DNA of 64,000 bases, taken from positions 558,001 to 622,000 of the forward strand of contig NZ_CP027706.1 of NCBI RefSeq assembly GCF_003850565.1, given 5' to 3'. Under the pieces are notes generated by a model. That model did not search any database and was not told where the DNA came from. It saw only the letters and a list, made by a program, of their open reading frames with translations. Every line of letters begins with the position of its first letter. Position 1 is the first letter of the stretch. Positions 45,985-56,470 of this stretch are shown piece by piece. The stretch comes from Pseudomonas sessilinigenes. GTDB taxonomy: Bacteria; Pseudomonadota; Gammaproteobacteria; Pseudomonadales; Pseudomonadaceae. A program made the position numbers and the translations under genes.

Positions 45985-46699
45985 AGATGCCTCGCAGGCG
46001 CTCGTAGGGAATCTGCAGTTCGACGTGGCCCAGGGGCGCTGGCGCGATGGCTGCGACGTCGTACTTGAGCGTCACCGAACGGCTGGTCAGGGCCACGTTC
46101 GGGGTTTTCTGGAATGGCCAGGCCTTCACGAACTCGGCCTCGCGATCCAGGTGGGTGCTGATCAGCCAGTTGTTGTGAGCCACCCGGGCGGCTTTCCAGA
46201 ACATGTCTTCCTGGCCTGGCAGCAGGATGTCGCCCAGGCCCAGGGCCTTGTGCTGCTGGCGTGAGTAGTTGATGAAGCCGCGCCCTGGCGTGCCGTTGGT
46301 CGTGCCATTGTCCAGGTAGCTGGCCAGTTCGATGATCACCAGGCCGTCATGCTGTTCGCGTACCTTGGATTGCAGGTAGATGCCATGGTGGTCGGCGGCG
46401 CTGCGCAGGAACTGCTCGCGATAGGCGCCGAGGCTGGCCGGCAGCGGTGCGTCGGGGCTGGTGCGGGCCATTTGCAGCAGGCGTTTCTCGATGATGGCGT
46501 CCAGCTGCGGCTCGGCAGGAAAGTGCACGGTATCGAGGTTGACCAGCGGGCAGTCAGCGCCGCTGCAGCCGGGCTTGAGCTGTTCGGACTTGTCTCGGGT
46601 AACTTCCAGCGGGGTCTTGTAGCTTGGTTGGAACAGGCTCTGACAGGCGCCCAGGGTCAGGGCGATGCAGGCCACGGAGGCAATTTTTACAAGCGACAT
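45953..46699 (-). CDS. Predicted lipoprotein with RsiV/DUF3298 domain
   Basis: A 248-residue lipoprotein: signal peptide with lipobox LTLGAC (Cys19). The C-terminal half (VALTSRSVTLKYDVAAIAPAP...ELQIPYERLRGIFKP) fits the RsiV/PdaC DUF3298 fold, known from anti-sigma and deacetylase-associated proteins. Residue 20 (Gln) after the lipid Cys favours outer-membrane sorting. Corresponds to PA4972. Function unknown. Confidence 0.75.
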   Translation of the reverse strand: MSLVKIASVACIALTLGACQSLFQPSYKTPLEVTRDKSEQLKPGCSGADCPLVNLDTVHFPAEPQLDAIIEKRLLQMARTSPDAPLPASLGAYREQFLRSAADHHGIYLQSKVREQHDGLVIIELASYLDNGTTNGTPGRGFINYSRQQHKALGLGDILLPGQEDMFWKAARVAHNNWLISTHLDREAEFVKAWPFQKTPNVALTSRSVTLKYDVAAIAPAPLGHVELQIPYERLRGIFKPELLPDGN

Positions 46700-46925
46700 G
46701 GGCGTCCTTCATAAACCAGGAGGGGAGGCAAAAGTTACCGGCTTCGACTGTCGGCGGGGCAGTCGGTTCGCCACTAAGCTCAATAGAGGCAATTAGAGTA
46801 GGTTTAGCCCCTCGCCGTCTATCCCGCTGAGGCTAAAGGGGCTGCATCGGCAGGCGCGAGCGCGTTAGGATTGCGCGAAGTCGAGGAGGATCCTCGGAGT
46901 GAACAGGCTGTACACGAGGATTGTT

Positions 46926-47543
46926 ATGACTGACTTTGCCAACTCCACGCCTAGTGCCGTCCAGATCATCGGGCGTGAAAACTGCCATCAGGGCTTCTAT
47001 CGGCTCGACCGTTTGCAACTGCGCCATGAGCTGTTCGCCGGTGGCATGGGGCAGGAAATCAACCGTGAGGTCTTCATCCGTCACGATGCGGTCTGCGTAC
47101 TGCCGTACGACCCGCAACGCGATGAAGTGGTGTTGATCGAACAGTTCCGCGTCGGTGCCATGGGCAAGGCTGCCTCGCCCTGGCTGGTGGAACTGGTGGC
47201 GGGATTGATCGACAAGGACGAGCAACCCGAGGCAGTTGCCCGTCGCGAGGCCCAGGAGGAAGCCGGCCTGGACATCTCGGCATTGTGGCCCATGACCCAG
47301 TATTTTCCGTCTCCGGGCGGCAGTACCGAGTTCGTCCATTTGTTCCTGGGGCGTTGCGACAGCAGCGCCGCCGGCGGGCTGTACGGCCTGGAAGAAGAGG
47401 CCGAGGACATCCGGGTTGTGGTCATGGCCTACGAGGATGCGCAGCAGGCCGTGCGTGACGGGCGGATCTGCAACGCGGCCAGCATCATTGCGCTGCAGTG
47501 GCTGGCGCTCAATCGTGTGGAAGTGAGGGGGTTATGGTCGTAA
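46926..47543 (+). CDS. nudF: ADP-ribose pyrophosphatase NudF
   Basis: A 205-residue Nudix hydrolase splitting ADP-ribose to AMP and ribose 5-phosphate. The Nudix box is GLIDKDEQPEAVARREAQEE followed by AGL, and FPSPGGSTEFVHLFLG after it is characteristic of NudF. The start is ATG (MTDFANST) with GAGG upstream rather than a longer frame. It overlaps the next gene by 10 bp. Gene order nudF-yqiB-cpdA-yqiA-parE is as in E. coli. Confidence 0.94.
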   Translation: MTDFANSTPSAVQIIGRENCHQGFYRLDRLQLRHELFAGGMGQEINREVFIRHDAVCVLPYDPQRDEVVLIEQFRVGAMGKAASPWLVELVAGLIDKDEQPEAVARREAQEEAGLDISALWPMTQYFPSPGGSTEFVHLFLGRCDSSAAGGLYGLEEEAEDIRVVVMAYEDAQQAVRDGRICNAASIIALQWLALNRVEVRGLWS

Positions 47544-47986
47544 ACAAGGCGCGTGATCGCTACCGGGTGGACCTCGCGGGGCTGCAAGCTTCCTGCGAGG
47601 CCAACTACGCCCGGCTGATGCGCTTGTTGCCCGACATGCGCAACCAGCCCGAAGCCCGGCGTATCGCGGTGACCCAGGGCGACCAGATGCTTGGTGTATT
47701 GGCCCTGGAAGTGGTGTTGGCCTGTCCCTATACCACCACTTTGCAGGTTCGCCAGGAGCACAGCCTGCCCTGGTTGCCGGTGCCGCAGCTGGAAGTGCAG
47801 GTCTATCACGACGCCCGCATGGCCGAGGTGGTCAGTGCCGAGCATGCCCGGCGTTTTCGCAGCATTTATCCCTACCCCAATGCCTTCATGCACCAGCCGG
47901 ATGAAAAGGCCCAGCTGAACGTGTTCCTGGGGGAGTGGCTCAGTCACTGCCTGGCCTGCGGCCATGAGTTCGAAGTCGTGCGCTAG
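47534..47986 (+). CDS. DUF1249 protein (YqiB-like)
   Basis: A 150-residue cytoplasmic protein of unknown function. It matches YqiB/DUF1249 by position and by RYRVDLAGLQASCEANYARL at the N-terminus and KAQLNVFLGEWLSHCLACGH at the C-terminus. Its start overlaps the nudF stop; GAGGGGG precedes it. Probably co-expressed with nudF and cpdA. Confidence 0.85.
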   Translation: MVVNKARDRYRVDLAGLQASCEANYARLMRLLPDMRNQPEARRIAVTQGDQMLGVLALEVVLACPYTTTLQVRQEHSLPWLPVPQLEVQVYHDARMAEVVSAEHARRFRSIYPYPNAFMHQPDEKAQLNVFLGEWLSHCLACGHEFEVVR

Positions 47987-48104
47987 CTCGCCCCGGTACA
48001 GGATCAAGATGTGAACTGGGTCCGCTTCGGCAGTTTCCCCCTGGCGACTTCCCCAGCATAATTGCCCCATTCATCCTGCCTTGATCCTGCCCTGGGAGAA
48101 CGCC

Positions 48105-48920
48105 TTGCCAAGCGTATCCGCTTCGCCCGCCGACGACTCGGTATTGCTGGTGCAACTGTCGGACAGCCATCTGTTTGCCGAGACGGACGGCGTGCTGTTG
48201 GGCATGAACACCGCAGACAGCCTGCAGCGGGTCATCGACCTGGTGCTGGTACAACAGCCGCAGATCGATTTGCTGCTGGCCACTGGCGATCTGTCCCAGG
48301 ATGGCAGCCTGGAGTCGTACCAGCGCTTTCGCCAGTTGAGCGCGCAGCTCCCGGCGCCGGCTCGATGGTTGCCCGGCAACCACGATGAACCGCATGTCAT
48401 GCAGCTGGCGACCGGCGATAGCGTGCTGCTGCAACAGGTGGTGGATATCGGCAACTGGCGCATTACCCTGCTCGATTCCTCCGTGCCCGGTTCGGTGCCC
48501 GGGTTTTTGCAGGACGACCAGTTGCAATTGCTGGAGCGTTCATTGCGCGAGGCGCCGCAGCGCCACCACCTGGTGTGCCTGCATCACCATCCGGTATCCA
48601 TCGATTGTGCCTGGATGGAGCCCATCGGGCTGCGCAACGCCCAGGCCCTGTTCGAGGTCATCGAAGGCCATCCGCAGGTCCGAGCCCTGTTGTGGGGGCA
48701 TGTGCACCAGGAGATCGACCGGATGCGCGGCGATGTGAGGCTGTTGGCCTCGCCATCCACCTGTATCCAGTTCGAGCCCCGTAGCGACGATTTCAAGGTC
48801 GACGAACGGGCTCCGGGCTACCGCTGGTTGCGGTTGCTGGCCGACGGGCGGCTGGAAACCGGCGTGCAGCGGGTCGAGGGCTACGATTTCACCATCGACT
48901 ACGGCAGCAACGGTTACTGA
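48105..48920 (+). CDS. cpdA: 3',5'-cyclic-AMP phosphodiesterase CpdA
   Basis: A 271-residue metallophosphoesterase degrading cAMP. Motifs in order: QLSDSHLF (DxH), ATGDLSQDG (GD), GNHDEPH (GNHD), HHHPV and WGHVHQE (GHxH). The chosen start is TTG (48105), preceded by GGGAGA; an in-frame TTG 24 bp upstream lacks a ribosome site. The likely consequence is lower cAMP-Vfr signalling, as known in P. aeruginosa. Confidence 0.92.
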   Translation: MPSVSASPADDSVLLVQLSDSHLFAETDGVLLGMNTADSLQRVIDLVLVQQPQIDLLLATGDLSQDGSLESYQRFRQLSAQLPAPARWLPGNHDEPHVMQLATGDSVLLQQVVDIGNWRITLLDSSVPGSVPGFLQDDQLQLLERSLREAPQRHHLVCLHHHPVSIDCAWMEPIGLRNAQALFEVIEGHPQVRALLWGHVHQEIDRMRGDVRLLASPSTCIQFEPRSDDFKVDERAPGYRWLRLLADGRLETGVQRVEGYDFTIDYGSNGY

Positions 48921-48985
48921 AGCGACTTCGTTACCTGGCGCCATCCCTGTAGACTGCGGCTTTTGTCTAGGTACAGGGAGTCCGC

Positions 48986-49594
48986 ATGTCCGGTTCGATC
49001 CTTTATATCCACGGTTTCAACAGTGCCCCTGCTTCCACCAAGGCCAGCCAGTTGCGCAGTGTGATGGAGCAACTTGGCCTGGCCGGACAATTGCGTGTAC
49101 CGGCCCTGCATCATCATCCTCGCCAGGCCATCGGCCAGCTGGAGCAGGCGATCACCGAACTCGGTCGGCCATTGCTGGTCGGCAGCTCGCTCGGCGGCTA
49201 CTATGCGACACACCTTGCCGAGCGCTATGGTCTGAACGCCTTGCTGATCAACCCAGCGGTCAATCCGCACCGCCTGTTCGACGGTTACCTGGGACCGCAG
49301 AAGAACCTGTATACCGATGAAGCCTGGGAGCTGACCCTCGATCACGTGGCGGCCCTGGAAGCATTGGAGGTCGCGCCGCCCAAGGACCCCGAGCGTTATC
49401 AGGTATGGCTGCAGACCGGGGATGAGACGCTGGACTATCGTCATGCCCAGGCGTATTACCGCGCTTGCGCCTTGCGTATCCAGGCGGGCGGCGATCATAG
49501 TTTCCAAGGTTTTACCGGCCAACTGCCGGCGATATTGAGTTTTGCCGGCATTACTGCCGATCTGTACCAGGCGATCGACTTCACCGCACTGTGA
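48986..49594 (+). CDS. YqiA/YcfP-family alpha/beta-hydrolase esterase
   Basis: A 202-residue alpha/beta hydrolase. ILYIHGFNSAPASTKA opens the fold, the nucleophile elbow is LVGSSLGGYY, and the late GGDHSFQGF supplies the catalytic His. It corresponds to YqiA upstream of parE in E. coli and to PA4968. Natural substrate unknown (short acyl esters suggested for the family). Confidence 0.88.
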   Translation: MSGSILYIHGFNSAPASTKASQLRSVMEQLGLAGQLRVPALHHHPRQAIGQLEQAITELGRPLLVGSSLGGYYATHLAERYGLNALLINPAVNPHRLFDGYLGPQKNLYTDEAWELTLDHVAALEALEVAPPKDPERYQVWLQTGDETLDYRHAQAYYRACALRIQAGGDHSFQGFTGQLPAILSFAGITADLYQAIDFTAL

Positions 49595-49637
49595 AGCTGA
49601 GCCCCATATTTCATTGAACGACTAACGACGAGAACCC

Positions 49638-51542
49638 ATGGCCACTCCCAGCGCTAGCTCCTATAACGCAGACGCCATCGAAGTCCTCTCGGGACTCGAC
49701 CCGGTGCGCAAACGCCCGGGCATGTACACCGACACCACGCGGCCCAACCACCTGGCCCAGGAAGTCATCGACAACAGTGTCGATGAAGCCTTGGCCGGCC
49801 ACGCCAAGTCGATACAGGTCATCCTGCACGCCGACCACTCCCTGGAGGTGTCCGACGACGGTCGCGGCATGCCGGTGGACATCCACCCGGAAGAGGGCGT
49901 GTCCGGCATCGAGCTGATCCTCACCAAGCTCCATGCCGGCGGCAAGTTTTCCAACAAGAACTACCAGTTCTCCGGCGGTTTGCACGGGGTGGGTATTTCC
50001 GTGGTCAACGCCCTGTCCAGCCAGGTACGGGTGCGGGTCAAGCGCGATGGCAGCGAGTACCAGATGACTTTCGCCGACGGCTACAAGGCTTCCGAGCTGG
50101 AAGTGGTTGGCAGTGTCGGCAAGCGCAACACCGGTACCTCCGTGTTTTTTGCACCGGCCCCTAAGTATTTCGACTCGCCGAAGTTCTCTGTCAGCCGCCT
50201 CAAGCACGTGCTCAAGGCCAAGGCTGTACTGTGCCCGGGGCTGCTGGTCAGCTTCGAGGACAAGGGCACCGGCGAGAAGGTCGAGTGGCATTACGAAGAC
50301 GGCCTGCGCTCCTACCTGGTGGATGCCGTCAGTGAGTTCGAGCGCCTGCCGGCCGAGCCGTTCTGCGGCAGCCTGGCGGGCAATAAGGAGGCCGTGGACT
50401 GGGCCCTGCTGTGGCTGCCCGAGGGTGGCGACAGTGTCCAGGAAAGCTACGTCAACCTGATTCCCACCGCCCAGGGCGGCACCCACGTCAACGGCTTGCG
50501 CCAGGGCTTGCTGGATGCCATGCGCGAGTTCTGCGAGTTCCGCAACCTGTTGCCCCGCGGCCTCAAGCTGGCGCCAGAAGACGTCTGGGAGCGGATCGCC
50601 TTCGTCCTGTCGATGAAGATGCAGGACGCGCAGTTCTCCGGCCAGACCAAGGAACGCCTGTCGTCCCGCGAGGCCGCGGCGTTCGTTTCCGGGGTGGTCA
50701 AGGACGCCTTCAGCCTGTGGCTCAACGCCAACCCCGAACTGGGCATGCAATTGGCCGAACTGGCCATCAGCAACGCCGGTCGGCGCCTGAAGGCCAGCAA
50801 GAAGGTCGAGCGCAAGCGCATCACCCAGGGCCCGGCATTGCCGGGCAAGCTGGCCGATTGTGCCGGGCAGGACCCGATGCGCTCCGAACTGTTCCTGGTG
50901 GAAGGTGACTCCGCCGGTGGTTCGGCCAAGCAGGCACGAGACAAGGAGTTCCAGGCGATCCTGCCGCTGCGCGGGAAGATCCTCAACACCTGGGAAGTGG
51001 ACGGCAGCGAGGTTCTGGCCAGCCAGGAAGTGCACAACATCGCCGTGGCCATTGGTGTCGATCCGGGCGCCGAGGACATGAGCCAGCTGCGCTACGGCAA
51101 GATCTGCATCCTCGCCGATGCCGACTCCGACGGCCTGCACATCGCCACCTTGCTCTGCGCCCTGTTCGTCCAGCATTTCCGTCCGCTGGTGGATGCCGGC
51201 CACGTCTATGTGGCCATGCCGCCGCTGTACCGCATCGACCTGGGCAAGGAGATCTACTACGCCCTGGACGACGCTGAGCGCGACGGCATCCTCGATCGCC
51301 TGGTGGCCGAGAAGAAACGCGGCAAGCCGCAAGTCACCCGATTCAAGGGCCTGGGTGAAATGAACCCGCCGCAACTGCGCGAGACCACCATGGATCCCAA
51401 CACCCGGCGCCTGGTGCAGTTGACCCTGGACGACGCCGAGGCCACTGCGGAAATCATGGACATGCTGCTGGCCAAGAAACGCGCCAGTGACCGCAAGTCC
51501 TGGCTGGAGTCCAAGGGCAACCTGGCCGAGGTGCTGGCCTGA
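49638..51542 (+). CDS. parE: DNA topoisomerase IV subunit B
   Basis: A 634-residue ATPase subunit of topoisomerase IV. GHKL motifs: DNSVDEALAGHA, DDGRGMPVDIH and SGGLHGVGISVVNAL. The TOPRIM segment has VEGDSAGGSAKQARDKEFQA and ILADADSDGLHIATLL. Complete. Its stop overlaps the ATG of the next gene (TGATG). Confidence 0.97.
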   Translation: MATPSASSYNADAIEVLSGLDPVRKRPGMYTDTTRPNHLAQEVIDNSVDEALAGHAKSIQVILHADHSLEVSDDGRGMPVDIHPEEGVSGIELILTKLHAGGKFSNKNYQFSGGLHGVGISVVNALSSQVRVRVKRDGSEYQMTFADGYKASELEVVGSVGKRNTGTSVFFAPAPKYFDSPKFSVSRLKHVLKAKAVLCPGLLVSFEDKGTGEKVEWHYEDGLRSYLVDAVSEFERLPAEPFCGSLAGNKEAVDWALLWLPEGGDSVQESYVNLIPTAQGGTHVNGLRQGLLDAMREFCEFRNLLPRGLKLAPEDVWERIAFVLSMKMQDAQFSGQTKERLSSREAAAFVSGVVKDAFSLWLNANPELGMQLAELAISNAGRRLKASKKVERKRITQGPALPGKLADCAGQDPMRSELFLVEGDSAGGSAKQARDKEFQAILPLRGKILNTWEVDGSEVLASQEVHNIAVAIGVDPGAEDMSQLRYGKICILADADSDGLHIATLLCALFVQHFRPLVDAGHVYVAMPPLYRIDLGKEIYYALDDAERDGILDRLVAEKKRGKPQVTRFKGLGEMNPPQLRETTMDPNTRRLVQLTLDDAEATAEIMDMLLAKKRASDRKSWLESKGNLAEVLA

Positions 51543-52521
51543 TGCACAGAGGTTTTGCCCTGGCCCTGGCGCTATCGGCAACCTCGGTGATGGCCGCGCC
51601 GGTCCCCGAGCTGAGCTTGCTGTCCGAACATCCCGTGGAGGGCATGCGCGGTGGCAACCTGTCTGGACTCGCCCTGTGCGGCCAGGAGCTGTGGACCGTT
51701 TCGGACCGCGACGACGACCAGATCTATCGGCTCGATACCCGCGACACCGTCTGGCAGGCCGAGACGGTCAAGCTGGAGGTGCCGCCGGTGCCCGATACCG
51801 GGCTGCCCTGGGGGCTGAAGTCGCGCACCTGGGCAGCATCGTTCATTCGTGGTGGCGACCTGGATTTCGAAGGCATTTCCTGCGATGGCGCGGGTAATAA
51901 GTATGTGGTCAGCGAGGCCCATGCCTCGGTGCTGCAGGTGCCGGTCCAGGGCGCGCCCAACTGGTTGAAGATCTCTGCGTTGATGGTTCGCGAGGCCCGG
52001 GCCAGTGGCATGCTGCTGCACTTCAACGCCTTGTTCGAAGGCCTGGCGGTGAGCCCCGCGGGGGATCGTATCTGGCTGGCGGCCGAGCGCGAACGGCGTG
52101 GCCTGTTGCTGATCAAGCGGGGCCAGACTACCTGGGATTGCGATGGCGGTTGCGTGCTGCTTAGTGAAGCCGGCTCGCAAATGCAGCCTGAGCAGGTGCC
52201 CCATGCCAAGGCCGTGACCCGTGACTTCGCCGACCTCTCGCTGTTCGATGGCAAGCTGTTCACCCTGGAGCGCAACGCCTACCAGATCTGCCGTCGGGAT
52301 GCGCAGAGCGCCAAGGTCGAGCAGTGCTGGTCCTTTGCTGCCGAGGCTCTGGTGGAGTCGCGACGTTATCCTCAGCCCTACGGCCTGGCCGAGGCCCTGG
52401 TGGTGGATGCCGAGGGGGCCTGGATCGGCCTGGACAACAACAATGGCGCCCGTGCCGATGGCGAGTCCCGCCCGATCGTCTGGCGCTTTGCCGCGCCGCA
52501 AGGCGGCTGGAGTGCCAAGCC

Positions 52522-52525
<4 letters not shown>
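51542..52525 (+). CDS. Secreted/periplasmic phytase-like esterase family protein
   Basis: A 327-residue protein with a signal peptide (MHRGFALALALSATSVMA). NLSGLALCGQELWTVSDRDDDQIYRL and LDFEGISCDGAGNKYVVSE are typical of the beta-propeller 'esterase-like phytase' family; a FNALFEGLAVSPAGDRIWLA repeat follows. Corresponds to PA4966. Function unproven. Located between parE and parC with one-base overlap upstream and GTGA overlap downstream. Confidence 0.78.
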
Positions 52526-55309
<2,784 letters not shown>

Positions 55310-55315
55310 GAGGCA

Positions 55316-55341
55316 CGATCAGCCATTTAACTGGCTGATCG
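55316..55341 (+). terminator. Hairpin after parC
   Basis: CGATCAGCCA-TTTAAC-TGGCTGATCG forms a perfect 10-bp stem starting 7 bp after the parC stop, followed by a weak TTGTT. Confidence 0.7.
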
Positions 55342-55393
55342 TTGTTGGAACACTGGAGTCATGGCGCATATTCACGGATGATATGCGCTTTCA

Positions 55394-55427
55394 AACGCCG
55401 GCCTGGTCCGGCGTTATTCTGTTTTTT
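55394..55427 (+). terminator. Second terminator downstream of parC
   Basis: AACGCCGG-CCTGGT-CCGGCGTT forms an 8-bp stem followed by ATTCTG and a T-run of seven, a good Rho-independent terminator before the lipoprotein gene. Confidence 0.8.
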
Positions 55428-55476
55428 TGAGTATTTTCACTGTGGTTGGTCTGGTGGCCGCCACCTGGATGGGATG

Positions 55477-56187
55477 ATGACTGTTCTGCGCCTTCCTTTT
55501 ATTTTCCTGCTCGCGGGCGTTCTCGGCCTGGCGGGTTGCAGCGTTCACCAGCCGGTGTCGCTGTATCAGCTGGACAGCGGAAGTCCAGCCCAGCCGGCCA
55601 GCACCGGCATGTCGGTATTGCTGGGGCCGGTCCTGATTGCCGATTACCTGCAGCGTGAAACCCTGCTGCAGCGCCAGGATGATGGCAGCCTGCAGGCCGC
55701 CACCGACGGCCGTTGGGCCGGCAGCCTCTCTTCGGATATCGACCAGTTGCTGCTGCGCCAGGTCGCCGGCCACCTGGACAGCCAGCGAGTGGTGTTGGCC
55801 CCGGCCACCAACGGCTTTACTCCGGATGTGCAGGTACTGCTGTCGATCACCCGCCTGGATTCCGGCAAGACCCAGCCGGCGGTGCTGGATGCCCAGTGGC
55901 GCCTGATCGATCGCCGCGGCCAGGTACGTGACAACCGCATCGTCCACCTGCAGGAGCAGCATGCAGGCACCACGGCATCCCAGGTCCAGGCCCAGGGCGT
56001 ACTGTTGCAGCGCCTGGCCGAGCAGTTGTCCGGCGCCCTCAAGCCGCTGGCCAACCAGCCGGCCGTGGCGGAAGTGCCGCGCAAGGCGCCCGCTGCACCG
56101 GCCCCCAAGCCTGCCGAGCAGGAAAAGCGGCCGAAGATCCCAATGGCAACGCCTATCCGTACGGATATGGAAGTGTTCCGCTTCTGA
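55477..56187 (+). CDS. PqiC/DUF330-like auxiliary lipoprotein
   Basis: A 236-residue lipoprotein (start at the second of two adjacent ATG; the first at 55474 adds one Met). Signal peptide LPFIFLLAGVLGLAGC with lipidated Cys. LYQLDSG and VLLGPVLIADYLQRETLLQR with a later SDIDQLLLRQVAGHL are typical of the ABC-transport-auxiliary/PqiC family that partners MCE lipid-transport systems. No MCE or ABC gene is adjacent, so it is an orphan. The C-terminus is Pro/Ala/Lys-rich. Corresponds roughly to PA4963 in position. Confidence 0.7.
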   Translation: MTVLRLPFIFLLAGVLGLAGCSVHQPVSLYQLDSGSPAQPASTGMSVLLGPVLIADYLQRETLLQRQDDGSLQAATDGRWAGSLSSDIDQLLLRQVAGHLDSQRVVLAPATNGFTPDVQVLLSITRLDSGKTQPAVLDAQWRLIDRRGQVRDNRIVHLQEQHAGTTASQVQAQGVLLQRLAEQLSGALKPLANQPAVAEVPRKAPAAPAPKPAEQEKRPKIPMATPIRTDMEVFRF

Positions 56188-56202
56188 GCCAAACCGCTGC
56201 AA

Positions 56203-56237
56203 GACAAGGCCCGCCTCATGGTGGGCCTTGTCGTTTC
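56203..56237 (+). terminator. Terminator after the PqiC-like lipoprotein gene
   Basis: GACAAGGCCC...GGGCCTTGTC is a perfect 10-bp stem (56203-56212 with 56223-56232), extendable by GCC/GGT, followed by GTTTCT. Confidence 0.75.
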
Positions 56238-56253
56238 TGGGGGCAGGCACAAG

Positions 56254-56457
56254 AAAGCCCGCGCAGGGCTAATGCCGATCAGTTAAGGAAGCTGTAGGGG
56301 CGAGGCTTGCCCGCGATGGACTGCAGAGCGCTGCGTGTATCCAGTCAGCACGTGCAAACGTTAACGCCCATCGCGAGCAACCGAGCGTCGACCGGTTGCT
56401 CCTGCAGGGACCGCCTCGCTTGGCTGATCGGCATCACGCACAGGGCGGGCTTTGTTG
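56254..56457. terminator. Second bidirectional terminator hairpin split by a repeat element
   Basis: AAAGCCCGC (56254-56262) and GCGGGCTTT (56445-56453) are exact reverse complements; with flanks CAAG/GTTG the match extends to 12 of 13. The repeat element at 56270-56440 lies between them. Removing it and one CAGGGC copy restores a compact terminator between the convergent lipoprotein and membrane-protein genes. Confidence 0.7.
56270..56440. mobile_element. MITE/REPIN-like inverted-repeat element, copy 2
   Basis: A non-coding ~165-bp element with perfect 11-bp terminal inverted repeats ATGCCGATCAG (56272-56282) and CTGATCGGCAT (56424-56434). Inside are GGGGCGAGGCTTGCCCGCGATGG and, inverted, CCCATCGCGAGCAACCGAGCGTCGACCGGTTGC. 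It is clearly related to copy 1 (34798-34960) in the opposite orientation. CAGGGC flanks it on both sides (56264-56269, 56441-56446), a possible target duplication. Confidence 0.75.
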
Positions 56458-56470
56458 AATGGAGCAGGCC

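Noticed and set aside
55342..55476. Upstream in-frame extension of the PqiC-like lipoprotein
   Set aside because: It would cover the second parC terminator and bury the signal peptide behind 45 residues.
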